NCBI RefSeq assembly: GCF_017912535.1
Contig: NZ_JAERQK010000004.1
Span: 212,282-276,281 of the forward strand
Direction of reading: 5' to 3'
Origin: Motiliproteus sediminis
Lineage (GTDB): Bacteria > Pseudomonadota > Gammaproteobacteria > Pseudomonadales > Balneatricaceae
Length of the DNA stretch: 64,000 nucleotides
Shown here: positions 7,890 to 16,677 of the stretch, piece by piece
Numbering within the stretch: the first letter of the stretch is position 1
Layout: each line of letters begins with the position of its first letter
The notes under the pieces: generated by a model
Told to the model about the DNA's origin: nothing
The model's input: the letters and a program-made list of their open reading frames with translations, nothing else
Databases searched by the model: none
Position numbers and translations under genes: made by a program

Positions 7890-8582
7890 ATGTCCGATCA
7901 CGGAGGACTGCCGACGCGATTCGCCGAGCTGAGAGTGCAGCCGGGCGATGCGTTCAGTGTCGAAACCATTACTCCCCCCAAGCGCTATCCCGTCCGCCTG
8001 ATCGGTTACAGCGAAGGTGACAGTCTGTTGGTGAGTACCCCGCGCATTCAGGGGAAAACCTTTCTGTTGCCTGAAGGGCAACTGCTGCGGGTAAGGATGA
8101 TGGCGGACAACATCGCCTGTGGCTTTGAAACCCGGGTGTTACACAACTGTCGTACCCCCTTCCTGTATGCCCATCTGGCCTACCCCAAAAGCATCAAATC
8201 GGTAGCCGTGCGCCAAGCGTCGCGCGTAGCGTTGAAGTTGCCGGCGATTGTGGCGGAGTTCGAGCCGGGTGCGCTGCCGGGTCAGTGGCCCAAGAAAGGC
8301 CTGATTATCGATATGAGCAGTGGCGGGGCGCGGCTGCACAGTAAAGAACCGGTGGCAGCGGTGGGGAGCGAGTTACGGTTGCGGTTTCGGGTGATGATCG
8401 ATACCGTCGAGCGCGATGAGCAGGTGCGCGCGATTGTGCGTAATATCACCGAGGTGGGGCAAGGGCCGGAAGACGCGGGCTACCAGTACGGATTGCAGTT
8501 CATGGATGTGGGCGAAGAGGATCGGATACGCATCTCCGGCTATGTATACGAACAGATCCTGCACCACGGCAAGGGGCGCTAG
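7890..8582 (+). CDS. PilZ-domain c-di-GMP receptor, YcgR-like
   Basis: A 230-residue cytosolic protein with a YcgR-like N-terminal beta domain (about 15-100) and a C-terminal PilZ domain (about 105-225). Both c-di-GMP-binding signatures are intact: RxxxR as RQASR at 108-112 and DxSxxG as DMSSGG at 141-146. Relatives slow the flagellar motor or act as c-di-GMP adaptors; no flagellar gene is nearby, so the target is unknown. The ATG at 7890 is preferred although its ribosome site is weak; an in-frame start at 7836 is possible. The stop codon sits in the loop of the hairpin at 8569-8592. It converges on the SulP gene. Confidence 0.87.
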   Translation: MSDHGGLPTRFAELRVQPGDAFSVETITPPKRYPVRLIGYSEGDSLLVSTPRIQGKTFLLPEGQLLRVRMMADNIACGFETRVLHNCRTPFLYAHLAYPKSIKSVAVRQASRVALKLPAIVAEFEPGALPGQWPKKGLIIDMSSGGARLHSKEPVAAVGSELRLRFRVMIDTVERDEQVRAIVRNITEVGQGPEDAGYQYGLQFMDVGEEDRIRISGYVYEQILHHGKGR

Positions 8583-8592
8583 AGCCCCTTGC
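8569..8592. terminator. hairpin over the PilZ gene stop codon
   Basis: GCAAGGGGC (8569-8577) pairs perfectly with GCCCCTTGC (8584-8592) around a 6-base loop that contains the TAG stop of the PilZ gene. It lies between convergent genes and could serve both directions, but no T-run follows, so terminator strength is uncertain. Confidence 0.5.
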
Positions 8593-8604
8593 TATGGCCG
8601 CGGA

Positions 8605-10131
8605 TCAGGCGAGCTGATCGGTGGCGACGTGGTACTTGGGGTCTTCGATCACGTTCACTTCTACCAGGTCTCCCGCTTTGCGCAGCAGTTTGCGACACTC
8701 CGGACTCAGGTGGCGCAGGTGAAGCTGCTTGCCAGCGCTGATGTAGCGCTCCGCCAGGGTGTCGATCGCTTCCAGACCGGAGTGATCCGCCACCCGCGAG
8801 TACTGAAATTCGATCACCACGTCGTCCGGATCATTGGCCGGATCGAACAGACCGAGAAAGTTATTTACCGAGCCGAAGAAGATCGGACCGTGCAGACGGT
8901 AGATCTTGGTCTCCCCCTCCATGCTGGTGACCACGCGAATATATTTGGCGTGCTGCCAGGCAAACACCAGCGCTGATACGATAACCCCGACTACCACCGC
9001 GATGGCCAGGTCGGTCGCTACGGTTACGCCGGACACCAGGATCAACACGAAGGCGTCTGCACGCGGGATCTTGCGCATGATGCGGAAACTCGACCATTCA
9101 AAGGTGCCGAGCACCACCATAAACATCACCCCCACCAGGGCGGCGACCGGAATCTGCTCGATCAGTGGTGAGGCAAACAGAATAAATGCCAGCAGCGCCA
9201 GCGCTGCGGTAATGCCGGATGCGCGACCGCGACCGCCGGAGTTGATGTTGATCATGCTCTGGCCGATCATGGCGCAACCGCCCATACCACCAAAGAATCC
9301 GGTGACTACGTTGGCGGTACCCTGACCGATGCACTCGCGATTACCGCGTCCGCGGGTTTCGGTAATTTCGTCGATCAGGGTGAGCGTCAGCAGTGATTCG
9401 ATCAGGCCGATGGCGGCAAGAATCACCGCGTAGGGCAGAATGATGATCAGTGTTTCCAGATTGAATGGCACCGCAGGGATGGCGAAGGTCGGCAAACCGC
9501 CGGCAATAGAAGCCACATCGCCCACGGTGCGGGTGTCAAGGCTTAAGCCGGCAGCCAGCAAACTGACCCCCAAAATGGCGGCCAGCGAGGCGGGGACCGC
9601 CTTGGTCAGGCGCGGCAAGAAGAAAATAACAGCCATGGTCAACGCCACCAGCCCCAGCATCAGGTAGAGCTGGCTGCCCTGCATCCACTGCAGTTCGCCG
9701 TTGCTGTCCAGAAACTTGAACTGGCTAAGTTGCGCGAGAAAAATCACGATTGCCAGGCCGTTAACGAAGCCCAGCATCACCGGGTGCGGAACCATCCGGA
9801 TAAATTTACCCAGCCTCAGCACGCCGGCAAGGATCTGCAAAAAACCCATCAGCACCACCGTGGCGAACAGGTACTGCACGCCATGTTCGGCGACCAGCGT
9901 CACCATGACCACGGCCAGGGCACCGGTGGCGCCGGAGATCATGCCGGGTCGCCCACCGGCGATTGCGGTGATCAGGCCGACCATGAATGCCGCATAAAGT
10001 CCGACCAGCGGCTCAACCCCGGCCACAAACGCAAAGGCGACCGCTTCGGGGACCAAAGCCAAGGCTACGGTCAGACCGGATAATATGTCGTTTTTGAGAT
10101 TTTGGCTGCGCCGAACGGCCAGTTCAAACAT
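8605..10131 (-). CDS. SulP family anion transporter with C-terminal STAS domain
   Basis: The product has 508 residues and many hydrophobic segments across about residues 10-400, then a cytosolic STAS domain (about 410-500, with the helix [19 protein letters not shown]). The early segment [19 protein letters not shown] and the region [14 protein letters not shown] are typical of SulP transporters. The short STAS and overall length recall BicA-type bicarbonate or sulfate carriers, but the substrate cannot be assigned. The ATG at 10131 has TGAGGT 8 bases upstream; the longer frame to 10254 has no family similarity. It is an inner-membrane protein with its own promoter at 10241-10268. Confidence 0.9.
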   Translation of the reverse strand: MFELAVRRSQNLKNDILSGLTVALALVPEAVAFAFVAGVEPLVGLYAAFMVGLITAIAGGRPGMISGATGALAVVMVTLVAEHGVQYLFATVVLMGFLQILAGVLRLGKFIRMVPHPVMLGFVNGLAIVIFLAQLSQFKFLDSNGELQWMQGSQLYLMLGLVALTMAVIFFLPRLTKAVPASLAAILGVSLLAAGLSLDTRTVGDVASIAGGLPTFAIPAVPFNLETLIIILPYAVILAAIGLIESLLTLTLIDEITETRGRGNRECIGQGTANVVTGFFGGMGGCAMIGQSMININSGGRGRASGITAALALLAFILFASPLIEQIPVAALVGVMFMVVLGTFEWSSFRIMRKIPRADAFVLILVSGVTVATDLAIAVVVGVIVSALVFAWQHAKYIRVVTSMEGETKIYRLHGPIFFGSVNNFLGLFDPANDPDDVVIEFQYSRVADHSGLEAIDTLAERYISAGKQLHLRHLSPECRKLLRKAGDLVEVNVIEDPKYHVATDQLA

Positions 10132-10477
10132 CGGGATTACCTCAGTAACTGCAACGATTCCACTGTCATGAACGGGCGCAATAGCGCCACGCCGCCAGCA
10201 TTCCATGCTGCGGTGCAAAATAGGTTTGGAAAGGGGTCGGATTATACCCGTCACAGGCGAGGATTCAACCGCCGGTGGGTTGTTGTGGTGAGTTATATCA
10301 AATGGTGATTCTGGTGTGGCTGTCCGTATCGGGCGGGAAAGCGGATCGCAGTTGCGGCGGAGTCGAGTGCGGCTTGTTTGCGGTCGATAGGTTGGTGCGA
10401 CTAGGAGCCGCGCCGGCTAGCGGCTATAATGTCGCCCCTTTGCGCACTCGCGCGCCACGCCTGATACCGTCGAAAGC
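10132..10477. other. divergent intergenic region sulP / prfC
   Basis: These 346 bases hold no gene I can support. They contain the minus-strand promoter of the SulP gene and, near the right end, a TATAAT on the plus strand (10425-10430) that suits prfC but lacks a good -35. The remainder shows no clear repeat or riboswitch-like fold. Confidence 0.6.
10241..10268 (-). promoter_or_regulatory. sigma-70 promoter of the SulP transporter gene
   Basis: On the minus strand, TTGAAT (10268-10263) and TATAAT (10246-10241) are separated by 16 bases, giving a predicted start near 10234 and a leader of about 100 bases. Confidence 0.65.
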
Positions 10478-12058
10478 ATGAGCCAGATACAGACTGAAGT
10501 AAGCAAGCGGCGTACCTTCGCCATTATTTCGCACCCCGATGCCGGTAAAACCACGATCACCGAAAAGCTGCTGTTGTTCGGAAACCTGATTCAGAAGGCT
10601 GGCACCGTCAAGGGCAAGAAAAGTGACCGCCACGCCACCTCGGACTGGATGTCGATGGAGCAGGAGCGGGGGATCTCGATCACCTCGTCGGTGATGCAGT
10701 TCCCCTACAACGGTCGTATGGTCAATCTGCTGGATACCCCCGGGCACGAAGACTTCTCGGAGGACACCTATCGCACCCTGACGGCGGTGGACTCCGCATT
10801 GATGGTGGTGGATGGCGCCAAGGGGGTTGAGGATCGCACCATCAAGCTGATGGATGTCTGTCGCTTGCGTGACACGCCGATCTTTTCCTTCGTTAACAAG
10901 ATGGACCGCGACATCCGTGACCCTATCGAGCTGCTCGACGAGATCGAAGAGGTGCTTAAAATTGCTGCGGCGCCTATTACCTGGCCGATCGGCATGGGCA
11001 AGGACTTCAAGGGGGTCTACAACCTCTACACCGATGTGCTGCACCTGTTTACCCCCGGCATGGGTCATACCATCCCCGAAGACAAACAGATCCGGGAAAT
11101 CGACAGTGACGCCGCCCGGGAGTTGCTGGGCGACGAGTACGATGATTTTCTGGAAGAGATGGAGTTGGTGCGCGGCGCTACTCATCAGTACGACCAGGAA
11201 GCCTTTCTGGCCGGACAACTGACCCCGGTTTTTTTCGGTACCGCACTGGCTAACTTTGGCGTCCGTGAGATGCTGAACGACTTTGTTGAATGGGCACCGT
11301 CGCCGCCTGCGCGTGCTACCGAAAGCCGTGCTGTTGCGCCCGACGAGGACAAGTTCAGTGGCTTCGTGTTTAAGATTCAGGCCAACATGGACCCCAAGCA
11401 CCGGGACCGCATCGCCTTTATGCGGATCTGTTCGGGATCCTATCGACAGGGAATGAAAATGCGGCACACCCGCATAGGTAAAGATGTAAAGATTGCTGAT
11501 GCGGTGACCTTCCTGGCCGGCGACCGGGAAAATGTCGAAGAGGCCTGGTCCGGCGATATTATCGGTTTGCACAACCATGGCACCATCCAGATTGGTGACA
11601 CCTTCACCGAAGGCGAGGTATTGAAGTACACCGGTATTCCCCACTTCGCTCCGGAGATGTTCCGGCGTGTGCGTCCGAAGGATCCGCTAAAAATGAAACA
11701 GCTGCAGAAAGGCTTGCAACAGCTGTCGGAAGAGGGTGCAGTGCAGCTGTTCCAGCCACTGAAAAACAACGACCTGATTCTTGGCGCGGTGGGTCAGCTG
11801 CAGTTTGAAGTCGTGGTGTTCCGGCTCAAAGACGAATACAAGGTGGAGTGTATCTACGAGCCGATCAGCGTACAGACGGCACGCTGGGTAGAGTGCGACG
11901 ATAGCAAGATGCTGGAGGAGTTCCGGCGTAAGGCTCACGACAATCTATCGGTTGACGGGGGTAATCTGCTCACCTACCTGGCCCCTACGCGCGTCAATCT
12001 CAGTCTGGCCGAAGAGCGCTGGCCTGACGTTCGCTTCCGTGCCACGCGCGAGCACTAA
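10478..12058 (+). CDS. prfC: peptide chain release factor 3
   Basis: The product has 526 residues, close to E. coli RF3. It is a translational GTPase that recycles RF1 and RF2 from the ribosome after termination. G motifs are clear: HPDAGKTT (19-26), DTPGHEDF (86-93) and NKMD (140-143), with the switch segment [10 protein letters not shown] (61-70). The C-terminal part carries EF-G-like domains II and III. The start matches the family N-terminus. The gene stands alone with its own upstream region; the ribosome site is weak. The protein is cytosolic. Confidence 0.97.
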   Translation: MSQIQTEVSKRRTFAIISHPDAGKTTITEKLLLFGNLIQKAGTVKGKKSDRHATSDWMSMEQERGISITSSVMQFPYNGRMVNLLDTPGHEDFSEDTYRTLTAVDSALMVVDGAKGVEDRTIKLMDVCRLRDTPIFSFVNKMDRDIRDPIELLDEIEEVLKIAAAPITWPIGMGKDFKGVYNLYTDVLHLFTPGMGHTIPEDKQIREIDSDAARELLGDEYDDFLEEMELVRGATHQYDQEAFLAGQLTPVFFGTALANFGVREMLNDFVEWAPSPPARATESRAVAPDEDKFSGFVFKIQANMDPKHRDRIAFMRICSGSYRQGMKMRHTRIGKDVKIADAVTFLAGDRENVEEAWSGDIIGLHNHGTIQIGDTFTEGEVLKYTGIPHFAPEMFRRVRPKDPLKMKQLQKGLQQLSEEGAVQLFQPLKNNDLILGAVGQLQFEVVVFRLKDEYKVECIYEPISVQTARWVECDDSKMLEEFRRKAHDNLSVDGGNLLTYLAPTRVNLSLAEERWPDVRFRATREH

Positions 12059-12080
12059 TCTCAGCGGTTCGTGCTATCCG

Positions 12081-12111
12081 CGGCGAGGTGTTTTTGTCGA
12101 AGCTCTCGCCG
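12081..12111 (+). terminator. weak hairpin downstream of prfC
   Basis: CGGCGAG (12081-12087) pairs with CTCGCCG (12105-12111) across a 17-base loop, 22 bases after the prfC stop. A pyrimidine-rich tract follows instead of a pure T-run. It is a possible prfC terminator of low strength. Confidence 0.35.
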
Positions 12112-12199
12112 CTCTCCTCTTCCTGTTTACTCATGCGATAGTTATGCTGCGTTAGTTACCGCGATTTTAAACGTGTGTTAGATAATCACGTCAGCATTT

Positions 12200-12252
12200 T
12201 TTACATTCCCACCGTCTAATTCAACAGCTCATGCAGCAAGCGTTAATGTAAA
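12200..12252. repeat. 8-bp inverted repeat upstream of the sigma-54-type promoter
   Basis: TTTACATT (12200-12207) and AATGTAAA (12245-12252) are perfect inverted copies separated by 37 bases. They lie about 45 and 95 bases upstream of the predicted start at about 12295. Paired half-sites here could bind an activator, but no regulator can be named. Confidence 0.45.
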
Positions 12253-12267
12253 CAAGGTGTTATGGTC

Positions 12268-12284
12268 TTGGCACAAGAAATGCT
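12268..12284 (+). promoter_or_regulatory. sigma-54-type promoter (-24/-12)
   Basis: TTGGCAC followed by AAGAAATGCTT gives the invariant GG (12270-12271) and GC (12282-12283) with exactly 10 bases between, and the full TGGCAC box. The only departure is ATGC in place of TTGC at the -12 element. Initiation is predicted near 12295, so the leader before the membrane protein gene at 12340 is about 45 bases. Confidence 0.6.
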
Positions 12285-12312
12285 TCAGTTATTCTTGAAT
12301 GCTTTTTTGTGA

Positions 12313-12330
12313 CTCCAAGAGCTGTTGGAG
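12313..12330 (+). promoter_or_regulatory. hairpin masking the Shine-Dalgarno sequence
   Basis: CTCCAA (12313-12318) pairs perfectly with TTGGAG (12325-12330) around a 6-base loop. The right arm contains the GGAG that precedes the GTG start at 12340. In the folded RNA the ribosome site would be hidden. Confidence 0.5.
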
Positions 12331-12339
12331 GTGTTTGAA

Positions 12340-12726
12340 GTGTTACCTAAGCGATTTTATGAAGCGTTACCTTACCTTTATATTGTGTCTGCCCTGGCGG
12401 TAATGGCGTTCACTGATGGCGGGTTGGTGTATCTTTTTGCTGCCATTCTGTACGCCTGCGGCGCGGCGGTCTGGGTTATGCGTTCCTCTTATCGGCGCAA
12501 GACCTCGCCGGCGCTGATTCGTAACCGCAAGGGCTTTATGCTCTTCCCCGCATTTATCTATGAGTACCTGCCCTTTATTTATCTCGGTGTCGGGGTCCTG
12601 GTGTTGCTCAGTGTTTCGCCGCCCTGGGGTGTGGTGCCAGGGATTATGCTCTGTCTGGCCGGGGTGTTGGTGTGGATTATTCGCGCTATCTACCGCAGTC
12701 ACTCCTACTACGATGTTCACGCGTAA
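12340..12726 (+). CDS. small membrane protein built of two tandem copies of a two-helix unit (unknown function)
   Basis: A 128-residue protein with four predicted membrane helices (about 10-24, 29-47, 76-92, 97-116). Residues 7-53 and 74-120 align without gaps at a constant offset of 67, with 13 identities in 47. Each half begins YE-LP, ends G--VW--R--YR, and the halves are joined by a basic loop (RNRKG). This is an ancient internal duplication. I do not recognise the family. The GTG at 12340 is chosen for GGAG 9 bases upstream; GTG 12331 and TTG 12325 are alternatives. It stands behind a sigma-54-type promoter and a hairpin over the ribosome site. It should be an inner-membrane protein. Confidence 0.75.
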   Translation: MLPKRFYEALPYLYIVSALAVMAFTDGGLVYLFAAILYACGAAVWVMRSSYRRKTSPALIRNRKGFMLFPAFIYEYLPFIYLGVGVLVLLSVSPPWGVVPGIMLCLAGVLVWIIRAIYRSHSYYDVHA

Positions 12727-12742
12727 ACAGATGTTTCAATTG

Positions 12743-12763
12743 AGCGGTTAATAAGTAACCGCT
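12743..12763. repeat. perfect hairpin between the duplicated membrane protein gene and the next gene
   Basis: AGCGGTTA (12743-12750) pairs with TAACCGCT (12756-12763) over a 5-base loop. It lies 16 bases after the membrane protein stop. No T-run follows, so it may be an mRNA-end stabiliser, a weak terminator or an operator. Confidence 0.5.
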
Positions 12764-12806
12764 GCGGCCGATACCTCGTTGTGTGGTTCAGCATCGAGGT
12801 GTCGCC

Positions 12807-13700
12807 GTGGATCTCGCTCCTTTCTCATCCTTTTTATCATCCCCCCATCCTGCGTCGCAGGACGTGGTCCGTTCGCCTGGTCGCAGTTTGCACGGCTGGG
12901 CTCGTGGTCAAGACCCAGAGCCGCCGGTCGCGCGCGAATCGACCCGACTCGGAGCGGCGATGTCGGCAAGTGTCCGCTCCGCCGAGGTTCGCTATCAGCA
13001 GCGCCAGTCATTTGAACTTGAGTTGACCACCCGGGACGGCGATCGAGTTCGTTTGCAGCTCAGCAGTGACCAACGTGGGTCGCTGGCGCTTGAGCAAGTG
13101 CAGCGCGTGACCGAAGAGGGTAGTGAGGTTGTCAGCCGTCAGCAGGGAGCGCTCCAGCGTCACTCCGGTGTGGAGTTGTCAATTCAGGGAGAGCTGGATG
13201 AGGGCGAAGTGGCGGCCATTGATGCGTTAGTTGCGCAGCTCAATGAGGTATCGGATAGTTTCTTTAATGGCGGTGCCATGGTTGCGTTCGATAAATTGAA
13301 GCAGCTGGGCTACGATAGCGGCGAGATTGCCGGATTTTCATTGCAGCTGGAGCAGCAAACGTCTGTCAGTGCGCGCTATAGCGAAGCGGCAGTGAGCCAG
13401 TACCGTACCGTTGCTGCTGATCCGGAGCCTGACCCGGGGCGTGGATTGGGGCGTTTGGTATCGGCGTTAAGGGAGGCGCAACGCTTGGCTGAGGAGTTGC
13501 TGGAGGTCCCTGCGCAGTTAGATCAGCTGCTTGATGAGGTATTGCGGCCGCAGTTAGAAGCGCGCTCGGAGAGCGCTGACGGCAGTGAGGGCTGGCAGCG
13601 TCAGCTCGCGCAAGCACGAGAGATGTATACCGAGCTCCTGACCCCGTTGCGTGAGAGCGGACCCCGTCAGAGCGATCTCGGCGAGGTTGACGACGACTGA
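12807..13700 (+). CDS. conserved hypothetical protein, possibly DUF5610-like
   Basis: A 297-residue acidic, glutamine- and glutamate-rich cytosolic protein with no signal peptide or membrane helix. The core (about 50-190) reads FELELTTRDGDRVRLQLSS, then GELDEGEVAAIDALVAQLNE and FFNGGAMVAFDKLKQLGYDS. This pattern recalls the DUF5610 group, from memory and not checked. The C-terminal third is helical and may form a coiled coil. GTG at 12807 is chosen because GAGGT lies 6 bases before it; an ATG at 12961 would give a shorter protein. Its function is unknown. It follows the duplicated membrane protein by 80 bases and could be read from the same promoter. Confidence 0.65.
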   Translation: MDLAPFSSFLSSPHPASQDVVRSPGRSLHGWARGQDPEPPVARESTRLGAAMSASVRSAEVRYQQRQSFELELTTRDGDRVRLQLSSDQRGSLALEQVQRVTEEGSEVVSRQQGALQRHSGVELSIQGELDEGEVAAIDALVAQLNEVSDSFFNGGAMVAFDKLKQLGYDSGEIAGFSLQLEQQTSVSARYSEAAVSQYRTVAADPEPDPGRGLGRLVSALREAQRLAEELLEVPAQLDQLLDEVLRPQLEARSESADGSEGWQRQLAQAREMYTELLTPLRESGPRQSDLGEVDDD

Positions 13701-13778
13701 GTATCCGAGCGCAGCCGGTTTCGGTCTGCCTGGATTTGGGGCTAGACTGGCGGCAGACGCTGCCGCCGGATACCTGTC

Positions 13779-14561
13779 ATGCTGATGCCGCCACTGATCG
13801 ATACCCATTGTCACCTCGATTTCCCGGTCTTTGATGGCCAGCACAGGGCGCTGTTGTCGCGCTGTGCTCGGCTGAGTGTAGCCAGAATCGTAATTCCCGC
13901 CGTGATAGCGGATCACTGGCCGCGTTTGATGCAGTTGGCGGATATGCATGAGCCACTGTTGCCTGCCTTGGGGTTGCACCCCTGTTTTGTTGAGCATCAT
14001 CTTCCTGACCACCTGCTTGAGCTGGAATCGCTGTTGGCGGAGCGCCGCGTCTGCGCAGTGGGGGAGATCGGGCTGGACTTGTGGCATGGCGACAGCACGC
14101 TGAAGCAGCAGAGCGAGTATTTCGAGGCCCAGTTGGCGTTGGCGGAGCGGTTTCAGTTGCCGGTGCTATTGCATGTCCGTAAAGCGCATGAGCAGACCAT
14201 TGCGTTGTTGCGCCGGCGGAGCTTCACTCAGGGAGGGATTGTTCATGCATTCAGTGGCAGTCAGCAGCAGGCGGAACGCTATCTGGAGCTGGGGTTTTGT
14301 CTGGGGGTCGGTGGTGGCGTGACCTATCCGCGGGCCAGGAAGCTGCGGCGAACCTTGGCGGCGATGCCGGACGATGCTCTGGTGCTGGAGACTGATGCGC
14401 CGGATATGCCCTTATGTGGCTATCAGGGGCAGCCCAACTCCCCGGAAAAGTTGCCTGAGGTGCTGCAGGCGCTGGCGGAGGTGTGCCAGCGACCGGCTGA
14501 ACAGCTGGCAGAGCAGTTATGGCGCAACAGTTGTCGGGTGTTGCGCCTTGAAGCTGCTTGA
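13779..14561 (+). CDS. TatD family metal-dependent hydrolase (YjjV-like)
   Basis: The product has 260 residues and is a TIM-barrel amidohydrolase of the TatD group. Metal ligands are visible in order: DTHCHLD (8-14), GEIGLD near residue 93, HVRKAHEQ, HAFSG and the ETDAP segment. TatD proteins are Mg-dependent 3'-5' exonucleases or DNA/RNA-processing hydrolases in the cytosol. The closest E. coli type appears to be YjjV. The ATG at 13779 has GGA about 8 bases upstream. It converges on fabY with about 30 bases between them. Confidence 0.9.
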   Translation: MLMPPLIDTHCHLDFPVFDGQHRALLSRCARLSVARIVIPAVIADHWPRLMQLADMHEPLLPALGLHPCFVEHHLPDHLLELESLLAERRVCAVGEIGLDLWHGDSTLKQQSEYFEAQLALAERFQLPVLLHVRKAHEQTIALLRRRSFTQGGIVHAFSGSQQQAERYLELGFCLGVGGGVTYPRARKLRRTLAAMPDDALVLETDAPDMPLCGYQGQPNSPEKLPEVLQALAEVCQRPAEQLAEQLWRNSCRVLRLEAA

Positions 14562-14591
14562 GCAGGGTCGGTTGCCCGGCGGAATAATACC

Positions 14592-16508
14592 TTACGGGTC
14601 GCAGTAATCGTCGAGTTCGTGGTTGGTGTCCAGCTGCACGGCTTGAGTGTAACCGGGAATCCGAATCTCCTGATCGGTAATCTGCATATCTTCTCCGGAT
14701 AGCACATTCTGTCCAAACAGGTAGGTAGGGCGGTTCAAGCCGCGGGTTGCCTCCTGGTCGTACTCGCCCGCCGAGGCGCGCACCTCTTGTAGTTTTGCCT
14801 CGTACGCTTTGAACGGCGCCATACCGTGCTTGCGACGCATGAGTTGCAACGTGGCTTCAGGACTGAAAACCGGGGCGCTGGCGTTGTTGCCGCCAAAGCC
14901 TTTGGAGTTGAGTAGCACGGCGTCGATGCCCTGGCGGCCGACTTCGATGTGGTCACGTTCGAAACGCAGATTGCTGCGGTGGACGTCATCCGCAACCTGA
15001 TCCAGGGTGGTAATGCCCGGAATATAACCGTAGCGCCACACCCCGAGAGAGATGGCCAACTGGTCACCCCCGGCGGTGCCTTGGGAGTGACCCAGATAGC
15101 ACTTGATTGCGGCGACGGGCCAGTTGCTGATTCCGAACGCTTTGGCCGTTTCGTTAATCACATGGGATTCAGTAACGCGATTCTGCGGCGTGCTGGTGCC
15201 GTGTGCCTGGACGAAACTGCGCTGTTTCAGTGCTGCGTCGCCGAGCAGTGAGCGCACCAGAGACGCGGCCCGGCCCATGGTGATGTAGTTGCCGACTCCT
15301 GGAGCAGAGATCGACTTCTTGTGACCGTCTGCATTGATGAAGACGTCCGGGACGCTGCCAAAAATATCAGCGCCGAGTTCGAGTGCCAGGGCATCATCGC
15401 AGAGCACTACAAACTGGGTGGCTTCACCCATGGTGAAGCCACAGTTGTTGGCAAAGGGGCGCGACGTCCTGCGGTAGTGTTCGTCGCTCAACACGCTCAC
15501 ACCGTCCAGTGCCAACAGGTCCTTGTCTTCGGCCAGTGCGCCCATGGCCCGGAAGCCTTCGATGATTTCCGGCGTTACCGGTGCGTCGCTGCCGCCGACC
15601 AGTACCAGTCGACGACGGCCGCTGCGAATATCATCCACCCCGTTGCGCAAGTTGTAGAGGAAGGTTGCGCAGGCTCCTAGAGAGGAGCCGGTCGCGCCGA
15701 GATTGCCCAGCAGATAGGCGTTAACGAAATCGGCAGGCATCTGGCCGTAGCCCAGAGGCATCTGCTTGGAGGTGGTCCGCTTGCCCTGTACTGGCGATTT
15801 CAGTAGTCCGCCAAAACCGTAGTCGTCCAGCTGACCAATGGAGTTACCCGCGTATACGGCGACCTGATCGGGAGGGAGCAGGTTACGGATCTGTTCCCAC
15901 GGAATGCCAACGGAATTGATCGCGTCCGAGGCGCCGAACACCGTCATCTGCAGGTTGCGCGGGTGGTTGCGCGACTGATACAGCTCGCCCGGCCTAAAGC
16001 CGGTGGGTAGCTGGCCGGCGGCACGAACCTGCGAGGCTCGGGTGTCCTTGAACAATAGCTCGAAGCTGTCGTTCACCTGAACCTCGACCATGCCTTTGCC
16101 GAGATCAAGAATTTGCCAGCCCGGCGGGATATCGGACGGCAAATGGCGCTTGCGCAGCTGAAAGGAGCAGCCGCTCTCCGCGGGCGAGATGGATGCGGGA
16201 GCATTGAACACGGTATGGTCAATGTCGAACCAGTCGGGGTGAATCTTGCGAATCAGGGTGTCGTTGAGCAGTTGGGGGGCGAGTTCGCTCCGCAGGCGCT
16301 GGCTGTCGATGGCACTGCCATCAGAAGCAACCAGTTGGCCATCTTGCCAGCGTGCACGACCGGTCAGCGTTGCCAGCCCGGTGAGCATGTTGTCGCGGTC
16401 GCCGGCCTCAAGCTTGTCGATAATGAGTCGCCGGTAGGCGTGATGAAATGACGAGCGTCCAGCCGGATTGATGCCTCCGAATCCGACGATGACTGGTAGA
16501 TGAGACAA
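14592..16508 (-). CDS. fabY: beta-ketoacyl-ACP synthase FabY
   Basis: A 638-residue ketosynthase, much longer than FabB or FabF and matching the FabY class of Pseudomonas. FabY starts fatty acid synthesis by condensing acetyl-CoA with malonyl-ACP, a role filled by FabH elsewhere. The thiolase-fold triad is visible: C280 in GSSLGACATF, H436 in VQAHGTSTPQNR and H474 in YLGHSQGTAGG. The N-terminal 110 residues precede the first core strand and are typical of this long class. It is monocistronic. An inverted repeat lies upstream at 16603-16623. The protein is cytosolic; whether fabH is also present in the genome cannot be seen. Confidence 0.9.
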   Translation of the reverse strand: MSHLPVIVGFGGINPAGRSSFHHAYRRLIIDKLEAGDRDNMLTGLATLTGRARWQDGQLVASDGSAIDSQRLRSELAPQLLNDTLIRKIHPDWFDIDHTVFNAPASISPAESGCSFQLRKRHLPSDIPPGWQILDLGKGMVEVQVNDSFELLFKDTRASQVRAAGQLPTGFRPGELYQSRNHPRNLQMTVFGASDAINSVGIPWEQIRNLLPPDQVAVYAGNSIGQLDDYGFGGLLKSPVQGKRTTSKQMPLGYGQMPADFVNAYLLGNLGATGSSLGACATFLYNLRNGVDDIRSGRRRLVLVGGSDAPVTPEIIEGFRAMGALAEDKDLLALDGVSVLSDEHYRRTSRPFANNCGFTMGEATQFVVLCDDALALELGADIFGSVPDVFINADGHKKSISAPGVGNYITMGRAASLVRSLLGDAALKQRSFVQAHGTSTPQNRVTESHVINETAKAFGISNWPVAAIKCYLGHSQGTAGGDQLAISLGVWRYGYIPGITTLDQVADDVHRSNLRFERDHIEVGRQGIDAVLLNSKGFGGNNASAPVFSPEATLQLMRRKHGMAPFKAYEAKLQEVRASAGEYDQEATRGLNRPTYLFGQNVLSGEDMQITDQEIRIPGYTQAVQLDTNHELDDYCDP

Positions 16509-16602
16509 CGAACTCTCCTCGGGAAGAAAAAACCGACAACGGTGGCGAATTTGTTCGCTCCATTCTATAAGGTGTCATCGAAGGTTACTAGCGGACCGGG
16601 GC

Positions 16603-16623
16603 CATAAAAAAGTAGCTTTTATG
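16603..16623. promoter_or_regulatory. AT-rich inverted repeat between fabY and the OmpA-like gene
   Basis: CATAAAA (16603-16609) and TTTTATG (16617-16623) form perfect 7-base arms with a 7-base spacer. It lies about 95 bases before the fabY start and about 55 bases upstream of the sigma-E-type -35 element on the other side. It could be an operator for either gene; the binding protein is unknown. Confidence 0.4.
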
Positions 16624-16677
16624 ACCGATGAGAGGTATTTAGCGTGCTTTTTCGAACGCCGGTTGGGCGGGTAGGCT

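Noticed and set aside
10424..11644. 406-residue minus-strand frame
   Set aside because: Antisense to prfC, which is certain; no ribosome site or family similarity.
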